Positions 40,601 to 49,638 of a DNA stretch of 64,000 nucleotides are shown here, piece by piece. The notes beneath the pieces are model-generated. The model was not told the origin of the DNA, did no database searches, and saw nothing but the letters and a program-made list of their open reading frames with translations. This DNA is from Euptelea pleiosperma (Eukaryota > Streptophyta > Magnoliopsida > Ranunculales > Eupteleaceae): contig JASUTR010000184.1 of the NCBI GenBank assembly GCA_035048495.1, positions 124,001 to 188,000 of the forward strand, given 5' to 3'. How positions within the stretch are numbered: position 1 is the stretch's first letter; each line of letters starts with the position of its first letter. Both the position numbers and the translations under genes were made by a program.

Positions 40601-40806
40601 AGAGCAAATGAGTTCCGATTTTGCCCAATCTTGTTCTAACACTTCAAATGTGTTGAAACAATTGTAATGGATGAGCTTAAGTAAAATTACGAGGTCCGAT
40701 CGCAGAAAAGTAACAAGTTATAGACCTAAGCATGTTACACATAAAGTTAGTCCAATTAGAGACATTGTCGCACGAACAAAGAAAACGAGTTCCGACTCTC
40801 CTCAAT
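37693..40806. repeat. Mosaic of 7-, 8- and 6-mer satellite blocks
   Basis: The F-mark spacing continues 36959 to 38197 (1238 bp, 7-mer), to 39611 (1414 bp, 8-mer) and to 40673 (1062 bp, 6-mer). Monomers carry individual substitutions, such as the broken palindrome CCTATGTC near 38785, and no two long segments are identical. No gene is visible. Confidence 0.82.
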
Positions 40807-43800
40807 CTTGTTCTAACACTTGAAACATGTTGAAACAATTGTAATGGAAGAGATTGAGTCAAATTACGAGGTCCGGTTGCAAAAAAGTAACTAGTTATAG
40901 AATTAGGCTTGCAACACTCAAACTGAGTCAAATTAGAGACATTGTCACTCATACAGAGCAAACGAGTGCTGACTTTCCCCAGTCTTGTTCTAATACTTCA
41001 AACATGTTCAAACAATTGTAAAGGAAGAGATTGAGTCCAATTACGAGGTTCGGTTGCGAACAAGTAACTAGTTATTGACCTAAGCTTGTAAAACTCAAAT
41101 AGAGTCCAATTAGAGACATTGTCACACGAACTGAGTAAACGATTTTTTACTGTCCCCAATCTTGTTCTAACACTTCAAACGGTTTTAAACAGTATTAAAT
41201 GAAGATATTGAGTCAAATTACAAGGTCCGCTTGTGAAAAAGTAACTTGTTATAGACATAGGCCTATAACGCTCAAACTGAATCTAATGAGTGACATTGTT
41301 GCACGAACAGAGCGAATGAGTTCCGACTCTCCCCAATCTCATTGTAACACTTCAAACATGTTCAAACAATTGTAATGGAAGAGATTGAGTCAAATTACGA
41401 GGTCTGTTTGCAAAAAGTAACTTGTTGTAGACCTAGGCCTGTAACACTCAAACTGAGTCAAATGATTGACATTGTTGCACAAACAGAGCAAATGAGCTCC
41501 GACTCTCATCAATCTTGTTCTAGCTCTTGAAACATATTCAAACAATTGTAATGGAAGAGATTGAGTCAAATTATGAGGTCCGATTGTGAAAAAGTAACTA
41601 GTTATAGAACTAAGCTTGTAACACCTAAACTAAGTCGAATTAGAGACATTGTCGTACGAACAAACCAAACGAGTTCCGACTCTTGCCAATCTTGTTTTAA
41701 CACTTCAAATATTTTGAAACAATTTGAATGGAATAGATTGAGTCCAATTACGAGGTCCGGTTGTGAAAAGGTAACTAGTTATAGACCTAAGCTTGTAACA
41801 CCTAAACTAAGTCCAATTAGAGACATTGTCGTACAAGCAGAGCAAACGAGTTCCGATTCTCCCAAATCTTGTTCTAACACTCTAAACGTGTTGAAACAAT
41901 TGTAATGGAAGAGATTGAGTTAAATTACGAGGTCTGGTTGTGAAAAAGTAACTAGTTATTGACCTAGGCTTGTAACACTCAAACTAAGTCCACTGAGAGA
42001 CATTGTCGCAAGAACAGAGAAAACGACTTCCGACTTTCCCTAGTCTTGTTCTAATACTTCAAATATGTTTAAACAATTGTAATGGAAGAGATTGAGTTCG
42101 ATTACTAGGTCTGGTTGTGAAAAAGTAACTAGTTATAGTCCTAAGCTTGTAACACCTAAACTAATCAAATTAGAGACTTTGTCGCACGATAAGACCAAAC
42201 GAGTTCTGATTCTCCCAAATCTTCTTCTAACACTGCGAACGTGTTGAAACAATTGTAATTGAAGAGATTGAGTCAAATTCTGAGGTCCGTTTGCTAAAAA
42301 GAAACTAGTTATAGACCTACGCCTGTAACACTCAAACTGAGTCCAATGAGTGACATTGTTGCACAAACAGAGTGAATGTGTTCCGACTCTCTCCAATCTT
42401 GTTCTAACACTTCAAACATGTTCAAACAATTGTAATATAAGTAATGGAGTCAAATTACGAGTTCCGGTTATGAAAAAGTAACTAGTTATAGACCTAGGCC
42501 TGTAACACTCAAACTGAGTCCAATGAGAGACATTGTCGAACGAACAGAGCAAATGAGTTCCAACTTTGCACAATCTTGTTCTAACACTTCAAATGTGTTG
42601 AAACAATTGTAATGGAAGAGCTTAAATAAAATTACGAGGTCCAGTTGCAGAAAAGTAACTAGTTATGCACCTAGGCATGTTACACCTTAAACTTAGTCCA
42701 ATTAGAGACATTATTGCACGAACAAAGCAAACGAGTTCCGACTCTCCTCAATCTTGTTCTAACACTACAAACGTGTTGAAACAATTGTAATGGAAGAGAT
42801 TGAGTCAAATTCAAGGTCCGGTTGCGAAAAAGTAACTAGTTATAGAATTAGGCTTGCAACACTCAAACTGAGTCCAATTAGAGACATTGTCACTCATACA
42901 GAGCAAACGAGTTCCGACTTTCCCCAGTCTTGTTCTAATACTTCAAATATGTTCAAACAATTGTAATGGAAGAGATTGAGTCCAATTACGAGGTCCGGTT
43001 GCGAAAAAGTAACTAGTTATAGACCTAAGCTTGTAACACTCAAATAGAGTCCAATTAGAGACATTGTCGCAAAAACTGAGTAAACGATTTTTTACTGTCC
43101 CCAATCTTGTTCTAACACTTCAAACATGTTCAAACAATATTAATTGAAGAGATTGAGTCAAATTACAAGGTCCGCTTGTGAAAAAGTAACTAGTTATAGA
43201 CCTATGCCTATAACGCTCAAACCGAATCTAATGAGTGACAGTGTTGCACGAACAGAGCGAATGAGTTCCGACTCACCCCAATCTCGTTCTAACACTTTAA
43301 ACATGTTCAAACAATCGTAATGGAAGAGATTGACTGAAATTACGAGGTCCGTTTGCAAAAAAATAACTTGTTATAGACCTAGGCCTGTAACACTCAAACT
43401 GAGTCCAAGGAGTGACATTGTAGCACGAACAGAGCGAATGAGTTCTGACTCTCCCCAATCTTGTTCTCACACTTCAAACATGTTCAAACAATTGTAATAG
43501 AAGTGATGGAGTCAAATTACGAGGTCCGGTTGTGAAAAGGTAATTAGATATAGACCTAGGCCTGTAACAGTCAAACTGAGTCTAATGAGAGACATTGTCG
43601 CACGAACAGAGCAAATGAGTTCTGATTTTGCCCAATCTTGTTCTAATACTTCAAATGTGTTGAAACAATTGTAATGGATGAGCTTAAGTAAAATTACGAG
43701 GTCCGATCGCAGAAAAGTAACAAGTTATAGACCTAAGCATGTTACACATAAACTTAGTCCAATTAGAGACATTGTCGCACGAACAAAGCAAACGAGTTCT

Positions 43801-43813
43801 GACTCTCCTCAAT
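40807..43813. repeat. 4-kb-type higher-order repeat, copy interrupted by the LINE (left part)
   Basis: The block at 40807-42752 is an 11-mer: A, B, C, a D-like monomer (mark TTGTAGACCTAGG near 41427), five types not seen earlier in the window (starts near 41517, 41690, 41867, 42044 and 42221; G to K here), an E-like monomer near 42398 and an F variant near 42575 with GAGCTTAAATAAA. A 6-mer follows at 42753-43813. The copy resumes at 49635 on the other side of the LINE. Without the insert this copy measures 4382 bp, about 314 bp longer than the next one. Confidence 0.85.
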
Positions 43814-43817
43814 CTTG
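43805..43817. repeat. Target-site duplication, left copy
   Basis: CTCCTCAATCTTG here is repeated at 49626-49638 directly after the A-tract of the LINE. The flanks can be read more generously as GACTCTCCTCAATCTTG (43801-43817) against GACTCCTCAATCTTG (49624-49638), which would be a 15-17 bp duplication with a 2-bp CT difference. Such a duplication is the normal result of target-primed reverse transcription. Confidence 0.9.
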
Positions 43818-44069
43818 AAACTTATAGGATTGAATTTTTCAATAAGGATCTTTTTTGGAAGTTCTTGAAGAAGTTTTGCTCTCTCTTTTTTCTTCTTTCT
43901 TGTTTGATTGCGTGATTGATTGTTTGGATCTTTATTTGGATTTTTGTTTGAGTTTTCCCTCTCGGCTTTGATTTCTGATCTGGCATTTCCTACTGTTTCT
44001 TTGGGTCCCTTGGTCTCTTCGGACGGCCAAGGCTATGGAAACCTAAACGGACAACTAGATTCTGAATAT
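43818..44069 (+). other. LINE 5' leader
   Basis: The sequence between the left target-site duplication and the first in-frame ATG of ORF1. It contains a C/T-rich stretch at 43879-43902, common in plant leaders, and one very short upstream ORF (ATG at 44035, two more codons, then TAA). The ORF1 frame is already open from 43920, just after a TGA at 43917, but has no ATG there. L1-type elements carry internal promoters in this part; I see no motif that identifies one. Confidence 0.6.
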
Positions 44070-45380
44070 ATGGGAGACCCATTGGGGTCCCCGGTTCTTG
44101 CTGTTGCTAATGAGGTAGATCAAGACTCAAGATTTGGAGTTGCCCCTGTTGTAGGAGCAGACCTAGCTAAACCTTCTTGGAAATCTCTGTTTCTGAAACC
44201 TAGCACTGGAGGTAAGCGATCTGATCTTAGTTATTTTTCTCCTAGTATGGAAGACGGTATTCTTGTTGTTTTCTGCCCTAAAGAAGTTCTTGAAGAAGGG
44301 AAATCCTACTGGGAAGAATACCTTGTAGGTCAAGTCATTGGTAGGAAACTACCTTTTTATTTGGTTAAAAGTGCTATGGAAAAAATGTGGGAAATCAAAG
44401 GGACGATGGGCATTACTATGCAGGATGATGGAACTATATACATAAAATTTTCTAACCCTGAAGATAAGGAAGGTGTTTTGGACAGAGGTCCATGGTTTAT
44501 TTCAGGTCGGCTGCTTGTTATCAGACCTTGGCATCCTAGTGTTGAAACTGGGATCGGCCAAATCCAAACCATGCCTATTTGGGTTAAATTACTGAACCTA
44601 CCCAAAATTCTGTGGACTCCTACAGGGATCAGCTATGTGGCGAGTGCAATAGGCAAACCGATCTGCCTAGATGCAGCTACGGAGAATAAGAGCAGATTGT
44701 CCTATGCACGGGTCTGCGTGGAAATTAACTACCTTAGCGAGCTTCAAGATTCGGTGCAGGTGGTGACGGAAGACGGATCTAGAATGGAGATTACGGTTGA
44801 ATATCCATGGAAACCTCAAAAATGTTCTACCTGCAAATTCATGGGTCATTCTGAATCTCGATGTCCTACTCAGAAAAAGATGATGAGAAAAGTTTGGGTA
44901 CCGATCGTGAAGAAACCAAGGAATGAGGAAGATTTACAGGAAATTGCGAAGGTGGATGACATTTTAGAGACTGGAGGCCATAAGGATCAGATTGCCACTG
45001 AAATGAAAGAATGGACCCAGGTCAATCATAATAGAAGCGGAAAGGGTCTAGATGGTCGTAACCAAGGGGTTTGTGGAAACTACCCTATAGCCAGTGATTG
45101 CTCCCAGCCAGTTGTTATTTCTGTGGACAATAGCTTGAACACTGATAAGGAGCCTAGCATTGGCGGTAGCAGATTTACAGTTCTGGTTAATGATAATGAA
45201 GATGCAGTTCTTGCAACTAAGGCACAACGTCCATCTGATTTCAGCTCTAGTGAACTGGATATGCTCAAGCGCAAAGGAGATAAGTTGGCAATGATACGAG
45301 AAGGTATTAAGGAAATGTCTAATGGAATTTTTTCCAAGAATGAAGAACAGAGGAGTTCGATTGACGGAATGCTTCCTTAA
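44070..45380 (+). CDS. LINE ORF1 protein (DUF4283-like region plus CCHC zinc knuckle)
   Basis: A protein of 436 residues from the first in-frame ATG; the open frame extends 50 codons further upstream without an ATG. Residues about 60-225 resemble the DUF4283 region of plant LINE ORF1 proteins (VKSAMEKMW, DRGPWFISGRLLVIRPW, PIWVKLLNLP, GKPICLD, YARVCVEI). A CCHC knuckle of spacing C-X2-C-X4-H-X4-C lies at C252, C255, H260 and C265, followed by a basic stretch. The C-terminal 150 residues are polar and contain no domain I recognise. By analogy with L1 ORF1 proteins it should bind element RNA in a ribonucleoprotein particle; this is inferred from the family. It ends 10 nt before the chosen ORF2 start, and the frames are offset by one base. 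There is no internal stop or frameshift. Confidence 0.88.
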   Translation: MGDPLGSPVLAVANEVDQDSRFGVAPVVGADLAKPSWKSLFLKPSTGGKRSDLSYFSPSMEDGILVVFCPKEVLEEGKSYWEEYLVGQVIGRKLPFYLVKSAMEKMWEIKGTMGITMQDDGTIYIKFSNPEDKEGVLDRGPWFISGRLLVIRPWHPSVETGIGQIQTMPIWVKLLNLPKILWTPTGISYVASAIGKPICLDAATENKSRLSYARVCVEINYLSELQDSVQVVTEDGSRMEITVEYPWKPQKCSTCKFMGHSESRCPTQKKMMRKVWVPIVKKPRNEEDLQEIAKVDDILETGGHKDQIATEMKEWTQVNHNRSGKGLDGRNQGVCGNYPIASDCSQPVVISVDNSLNTDKEPSIGGSRFTVLVNDNEDAVLATKAQRPSDFSSSELDMLKRKGDKLAMIREGIKEMSNGIFSKNEEQRSSIDGMLP

Positions 45381-45390
45381 TCTTTACCCA

Positions 45391-48300
45391 ATGAATAAAG
45401 TTGTAGTGTGGAATGTTAGGGGCCTGAATGACCCGACTAAACAGAGAGAAGTTAAGAAAGTTATCATTGAACAAAAACTTTCCATTATTGGGTTAGTTGA
45501 GACTAGAATCTGGAGTATCAATCGAAGTAAGATTCAAGCATGGATCAGTCCCGGATGGAAGCTCGAAGAAAATTATTCCAATGCATTGAATGGTCGAATA
45601 TGGATTTTGTGGAATCCTGATGAAGTTCAAATCACTACTAGTTTCAAGAGTTTTCAAAGCATTCACTGTTCTATTCAGGATATTAAGACAAATAAGAGTT
45701 GTCTTATGACTGTTGTGTATGCTAGTAACAGAAAGGAGGAACGGCGGGAATTATGGCAGGAGTTGAGGACTTTATCTTGCAATATTTCTGACCCCTGGGT
45801 TGTCATAGGGGACTTTAATATAGTTCGGCTTGTTGAGGAGAAGATAGGGGGCTTGCCGATCAATCTAAGTGCTGTTAGGGAGTTCAATGACTGCATTTTT
45901 GTTATGGGACTTGTGGAACTTAAATCTAAAGGTATTAAGTTCACGTGGAACAACAGGCAGCATGGGGCAGCGAAGATTTTGTGTAAGTTGGACAGAGCAT
46001 TGGTAAACCAGAGCTGGATATGTGAATGTAATAACTCCGAAGTAGAGTTTCTCCCTCCGGGCTTATCAGACCATAGTCCTATGACTATAACCTGGTCTAA
46101 CAGCATACCTAAAGGTAGGAAGCCATTTAAGTTTTTCAATTGCTGGACAGAGCACCCTAAATTTATGAGTATAGTGGAGGAAGTTTGGAAGGAGAGGATC
46201 TATGGGAATCCTATGTATCGGCTTACTCAGAAACTTTATAGGGTCAAGATCAGACTTAAAGATTGGAACCATAGTATTTTCAATGACTTGAAGAATCAGG
46301 TTCTTAAAGCCAAATCAGAGCTTGAGGAAGCACAAAGGCATATCCAGGCGAATCCTTTGGATGCACAGTTAAGCTGCATAGAAGACGAGAAGATTCAGCA
46401 TTATGTGACTATTGCTAAATATGAGGAATCAGTCCTTAAACAAAAATCTCGTATTGATTGGTTGAATCTTGGTGACAGCAATACCTCTTTCTTTCATTAT
46501 TCTATCAAAACTCGGCAATCTAGAAATTCTATTTTCAGTCTGTATGATTCTAACCATCAGAAACTCACAGAGGCTCCGCTCATCAAAGAAGAAATCTTGA
46601 AGCATTTCCAGACCTCTTTGGGTGTGGAAAATCGAGAGTATAATCAAGATGTGATTAAGGCTATGCAGTTTGATAGAACTTTAAGTGACATCCAAAAGAA
46701 TGAAATGGTTAGGGAGGTTACTGGAGAGGAGATCACTAAAATTCTGTTTGCTATGAAGAATTCCAAGGCCCCTGGCCCGGATGGATTTAACGCTCATTTC
46801 TTCAAACGATCTTGGAACCTGGTTGGACATGATTTTATTCTAGCATGTCAGAATTTCTTCAAACACCAGAAGCTACCTGCTGGGGTTAATTCCACGTTTG
46901 TTACTCTTATTCCGAAGGTTAGTATCCCTAACACTATTGGAGACTTTAGGCCTATTTCTTGCTGTAATGTAATTTACAAGTGCATCTCGAAGGTGATTGC
47001 CAATAGGATGAAGGACTGCCTACCTGGTTTGATCGGGCCGACTCAATCAGCCTTTATTCAAGGACGTAGGATCAGTGATAATATCCTCATTTGCCATGAA
47101 CTATTCCACAATTATCATAGAAGCTTGGGAGCTCCTAAATGTACTGTGAAGATTGACTTAAAGAAAGCCTACGACAACTTGCGATGGGAGCTTCTCTTGG
47201 ATTTGCTCTTTATGCTGAACTTTCATCCTGTCCTTATCGAATGGATTCGCCTTTGTTTATCTACAGTGAAATATTCTATTCTTATCAACGGATGTCCGGA
47301 AGGGTACTTTGAAGGCAAGAAAGGTATTAGGCAAGGTGATCCCATTTCTCCTTACCTTTTTGTCATCGTTATGGAATTGTTCGATCAGCTACTGAAAATG
47401 AAAGTTCAAGAAGGCCTGTTTAAGCTTCACCCTAAATGTAAAACCCCTCTTATAACCCATATGTGCTTTGCCGACGACCTCATGGTCTTCTTTGCTGGGG
47501 ATGTACAATCAGCAGCTACTCTTAATGAGATCCTAAATTTGTTCAAAGACATTACGGGCCTTGAAGCTAATCGCTCCAAGAGTACTTTGTTTTGTTCTGG
47601 GCTCGAGGCTGAAGTTCAAGAAGAAATCATGGAGATTCTGGGTTTCTCTGAAGGTATTAGTCCAATTCGTTACCTTGGCCTCCCTTTGATCTCTAAGCGC
47701 CTCAGTGCTAGGGATTGTCAACCTTTGTTGGATAGAATATCTTATCGGATCCAAGCTTGGAAGGGTAGGATCTTGTCTTACGCTGGGAGGCTTGAATTGA
47801 TTCAATCTGTGCTTAATAGCATCCAGATTTTTTGGAGCTATTGCTTCATTTTTCCGAAGAGCATCATTTTGAAAATGACCAGCTTATGTGCCAAATTTCT
47901 ATGGGGAGGTCCTGATCTTAATAGGAAATATCATGCTATGGCTTGGGATAAGATTTGTAGACCCAAATCTGAAGGTGGTCTTGGGATAAAAAATCTTGCT
48001 ACTTGGAACAAAGCAGCTATCATGAGGCACACATTCGCAATTGCCTCTAAACTTGATAATATATGGGTGGATTGGGTTTACCGGAACCTTATTAAGAAGA
48101 AACATTTCTGGACTATGAAGATCCCATCGGATTGCTCTTGGTCTTGGCGGAAGATCCTAGCTAGTAGAGGGATGGCTAGCAATTTGGTTATTCATCTGAT
48201 TGGTAATGGCGAAGACACAAGTATCTGGAATGACCCTTGGCATCCCAAAGGTATTCTTCATGAAGTCTTTCTCAGGAATCAACGATTAGATAATAGCCTT

Positions 48301-49557
48301 CAGCAAGAAGCCAAGGTTTCTACTCTTATTTCTCATGGAGAATGGATCCTACCGTTAGCCCTTACAGAGGAACTGGTCCAGACATGGGGTGTTCTCCCTC
48401 TTATCGACATTGATAACCTCTTGGCAAAAGACGATATAGTGTGGTCTCCTTCTAGCTCAGGTCGTTATTCCATGAGCTCAGCTTATGATGCGATTTGTGA
48501 TCGGAATCCTAAGGTGGACTGGTACAATATTGTTTGGAGCAAACGAGCTATACCTCGGCATAGTTTTATTGCATGGCTCGCGATCAATGGCGCTTTACTC
48601 ACCAAAGATAAGCCTTTTCTTAGCAACATTGTCAACAGCAACAAGTGTGTGTTTTGCTGGACTCACGAGGAAACGGTCAAACATCTCTACTTCGACTGCA
48701 TCTATACCAAGTTTATTTGGGGACAAGTGCTTAGCTTATCTCGTTATAGCAGATCTGTGCAAGTTTCCAACGACGAAGCTCAGTGGATCTTGACTAACCT
48801 TAATGGTATGTCCTTTAAAGACCTTGTCCTTAAAGTGGCATTTGTTGCGACTATCTATTTCATTTGGAGGGAGAGAAATGCCTGGATATTCCAGAATATT
48901 TTTTGCTCGAAGGAAAGTGTTCTTAATAAGGTTGTTGAAGCGACTAAAATCAGATTCTTAACTTGCAAAACTGGAGTGATTGATAATCCTAGCACTAGGG
49001 AATTCTTTGCAGCTTGGAGGATAAATGTGGAATTTCAACACACACAGTCCATTCCTTGCATATGGATAGCGCCTCCTACTGGTTATTGGTTACTTAATGC
49101 TGATGGTTCTTTGAAGGAGCACTCAGCGGGGTATGGTGGTATTCTTAGAAATTCGGAAGGAGAAGCATTATTTGCTTATGCTGGGGAGTGTACTAAGAAA
49201 TCTATCTTATTCCAAGAATTACAAGCCATTGAAGTTGGTCTTCGGTTAGCTATTTCCAAAGAAGTTCACAACATTCAGATTTCTTCGGATTCGGAAGTTG
49301 CAGTGGGTATCATCAAGGGCACTTACTCCATTCCTTGGCATACTAGAAGATTGGTCCATTCCATTCACGATAGCTGGAATAAATTTGAGAGTATTGATAT
49401 AGGTCATGTATTTCGAGAAACTAATGAGGCGGCTGATCACTTAGCTTCATTCCATAGATCAGTTGGTTGTATCACTTTAGCCCTGGAAGATTTTCACGAT
49501 GACCTTAGGGTCATCATATCTAGAGACGCTTCTGGGGGATTGTATTTTAGAGTGTAA
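45391..49557 (+). CDS. LINE ORF2 polyprotein (endonuclease, reverse transcriptase, RNase H)
   Basis: An intact protein of 1388 residues that nicks target DNA and copies the element RNA onto the cut end. The AP-endonuclease-like domain (about 1-235) has N8 in WNVRG, E37 in LVETR, D141 and N143 in GDFN, D201 in KLDRALV and D227/H228 in SDHSP. The reverse transcriptase (about 440-770) has SKAPGPDG (458-465), QGRRISDNIL (557-566), catalytic D589 in KIDLKKAYD, GIRQGDPISP (645-654) and the FADD aspartates D695/D696. A zf-RVT region follows, with C1086, C1089, H1098 and C1103. The RNase H domain (about 1232-1358) has D1238, E1276, D1300 and D1349. I chose the ATG at 45391 because WNVRG follows closely, as in relatives; in-frame ATGs at 45322 and 45340 overlap ORF1. 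Translation probably depends on reinitiation or coupling after ORF1. Confidence 0.95.
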   Translation: MNKVVVWNVRGLNDPTKQREVKKVIIEQKLSIIGLVETRIWSINRSKIQAWISPGWKLEENYSNALNGRIWILWNPDEVQITTSFKSFQSIHCSIQDIKTNKSCLMTVVYASNRKEERRELWQELRTLSCNISDPWVVIGDFNIVRLVEEKIGGLPINLSAVREFNDCIFVMGLVELKSKGIKFTWNNRQHGAAKILCKLDRALVNQSWICECNNSEVEFLPPGLSDHSPMTITWSNSIPKGRKPFKFFNCWTEHPKFMSIVEEVWKERIYGNPMYRLTQKLYRVKIRLKDWNHSIFNDLKNQVLKAKSELEEAQRHIQANPLDAQLSCIEDEKIQHYVTIAKYEESVLKQKSRIDWLNLGDSNTSFFHYSIKTRQSRNSIFSLYDSNHQKLTEAPLIKEEILKHFQTSLGVENREYNQDVIKAMQFDRTLSDIQKNEMVREVTGEEITKILFAMKNSKAPGPDGFNAHFFKRSWNLVGHDFILACQNFFKHQKLPAGVNSTFVTLIPKVSIPNTIGDFRPISCCNVIYKCISKVIANRMKDCLPGLIGPTQSAFIQGRRISDNILICHELFHNYHRSLGAPKCTVKIDLKKAYDNLRWELLLDLLFMLNFHPVLIEWIRLCLSTVKYSILINGCPEGYFEGKKGIRQGDPISPYLFVIVMELFDQLLKMKVQEGLFKLHPKCKTPLITHMCFADDLMVFFAGDVQSAATLNEILNLFKDITGLEANRSKSTLFCSGLEAEVQEEIMEILGFSEGISPIRYLGLPLISKRLSARDCQPLLDRISYRIQAWKGRILSYAGRLELIQSVLNSIQIFWSYCFIFPKSIILKMTSLCAKFLWGGPDLNRKYHAMAWDKICRPKSEGGLGIKNLATWNKAAIMRHTFAIASKLDNIWVDWVYRNLIKKKHFWTMKIPSDCSWSWRKILASRGMASNLVIHLIGNGEDTSIWNDPWHPKGILHEVFLRNQRLDNSLQQEAKVSTLISHGEWILPLALTEELVQTWGVLPLIDIDNLLAKDDIVWSPSSSGRYSMSSAYDAICDRNPKVDWYNIVWSKRAIPRHSFIAWLAINGALLTKDKPFLSNIVNSNKCVFCWTHEETVKHLYFDCIYTKFIWGQVLSLSRYSRSVQVSNDEAQWILTNLNGMSFKDLVLKVAFVATIYFIWRERNAWIFQNIFCSKESVLNKVVEATKIRFLTCKTGVIDNPSTREFFAAWRINVEFQHTQSIPCIWIAPPTGYWLLNADGSLKEHSAGYGGILRNSEGEALFAYAGECTKKSILFQELQAIEVGLRLAISKEVHNIQISSDSEVAVGIIKGTYSIPWHTRRLVHSIHDSWNKFESIDIGHVFRETNEAADHLASFHRSVGCITLALEDFHDDLRVIISRDASGGLYFRV

Positions 49558-49623
49558 TACCTTTATTTCATCAAGGTCAGGTAGGGGTCTGCCTAACCCC
49601 AGCTTATAAATCAAAAAAAAAAA
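49558..49623 (+). other. LINE 3' end and poly(A) tract
   Basis: Only 55 bases separate the ORF2 stop from the A11 tract at 49613-49623. A GGGG (49584-49587) can pair with CCCC (49597-49600) across a 9-base loop. LINE reverse transcriptases often recognise structures near the RNA 3' end, so this is a candidate recognition hairpin, but a four-pair stem is weak evidence. No canonical AATAAA lies just before the tract; TTATAAAT does. Confidence 0.65.
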
Positions 49624-49625
49624 GA

Positions 49626-49638
49626 CTCCTCAATCTTG
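49626..49638. repeat. Target-site duplication, right copy
   Basis: CTCCTCAATCTTG repeats 43805-43817. It leads directly into TTCTAACACTTGAAACG, the body of a type A satellite monomer whose first four bases (CTTG, 49635-49638) lie inside the duplication. Confidence 0.9.

Larger units (their letters stand above)
1..43817. repeat. 177-bp satellite array, left arm
   Basis: Every stretch of this interval is made of head-to-tail monomers of 177 bp, all in the same orientation. Setting the phase at CTTGTTCT or CTCGTTCT gives starts at 178, 439, 616, 793, 971, 1147, 1324 and 1501, and so on. Each monomer has an A-run of about 4-7 near offset 80, followed by a GTTATAGACCTAGG-like dyad near offset 88-110. 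Monomer types recur in a fixed order (A, B, C, D, optional C2 and D2, E, F), which builds higher-order repeats. The period matches nucleosome-scale plant centromeric satellites, but I recognise no named family. No gene is visible here. Short open frames arise because 177 is divisible by three, so frames carry over between monomers. Confidence 0.97.
43818..49623 (+). mobile_element. Full-length non-LTR retrotransposon, plant L1-type LINE with RNase H
   Basis: The element is 5806 bp and is the only non-satellite DNA in the window. In order it holds a leader with a pyrimidine-rich stretch (43818-44069), ORF1 with a zinc knuckle (44070-45380), ORF2 with endonuclease, reverse transcriptase, zf-RVT and RNase H regions (45391-49557), a 66-bp 3' end and an A11 tract (49613-49623). 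It has no long terminal repeats. A 13-bp target-site duplication flanks it. Joining 43817 to 49639 restores a continuous F-to-A satellite junction. Both frames are open and the terminal repeat is clean, so the insertion looks young and the element might still be competent. Whether the 5' end is truly complete cannot be settled from one copy. Confidence 0.95.

Noticed and set aside
192..43800. Many open frames of 64-155 codons on both strands of the satellite as candidate genes
   Set aside because: They repeat with the monomer or HOR period, use the same few phases, lack gene context, and some begin at TTG only. They follow from 177 being divisible by three.
1..43817. CRISPR-like or phage/plasmid repeat array
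   Set aside because: There are no short repeats with unique spacers. The whole 177-bp unit repeats, and the only proteins are those of a plant LINE.
44357..49440. Minus-strand and alternative-frame ORFs within the LINE
   Set aside because: They are shadows of ORF1 and ORF2, which have recognisable domains on the plus strand.
49584..49600. LINE 3' hairpin as a firm functional element
   Set aside because: The stem is only four G-C pairs with a 9-base loop, too weak to claim without related elements. It is mentioned in the 3' end entry only.
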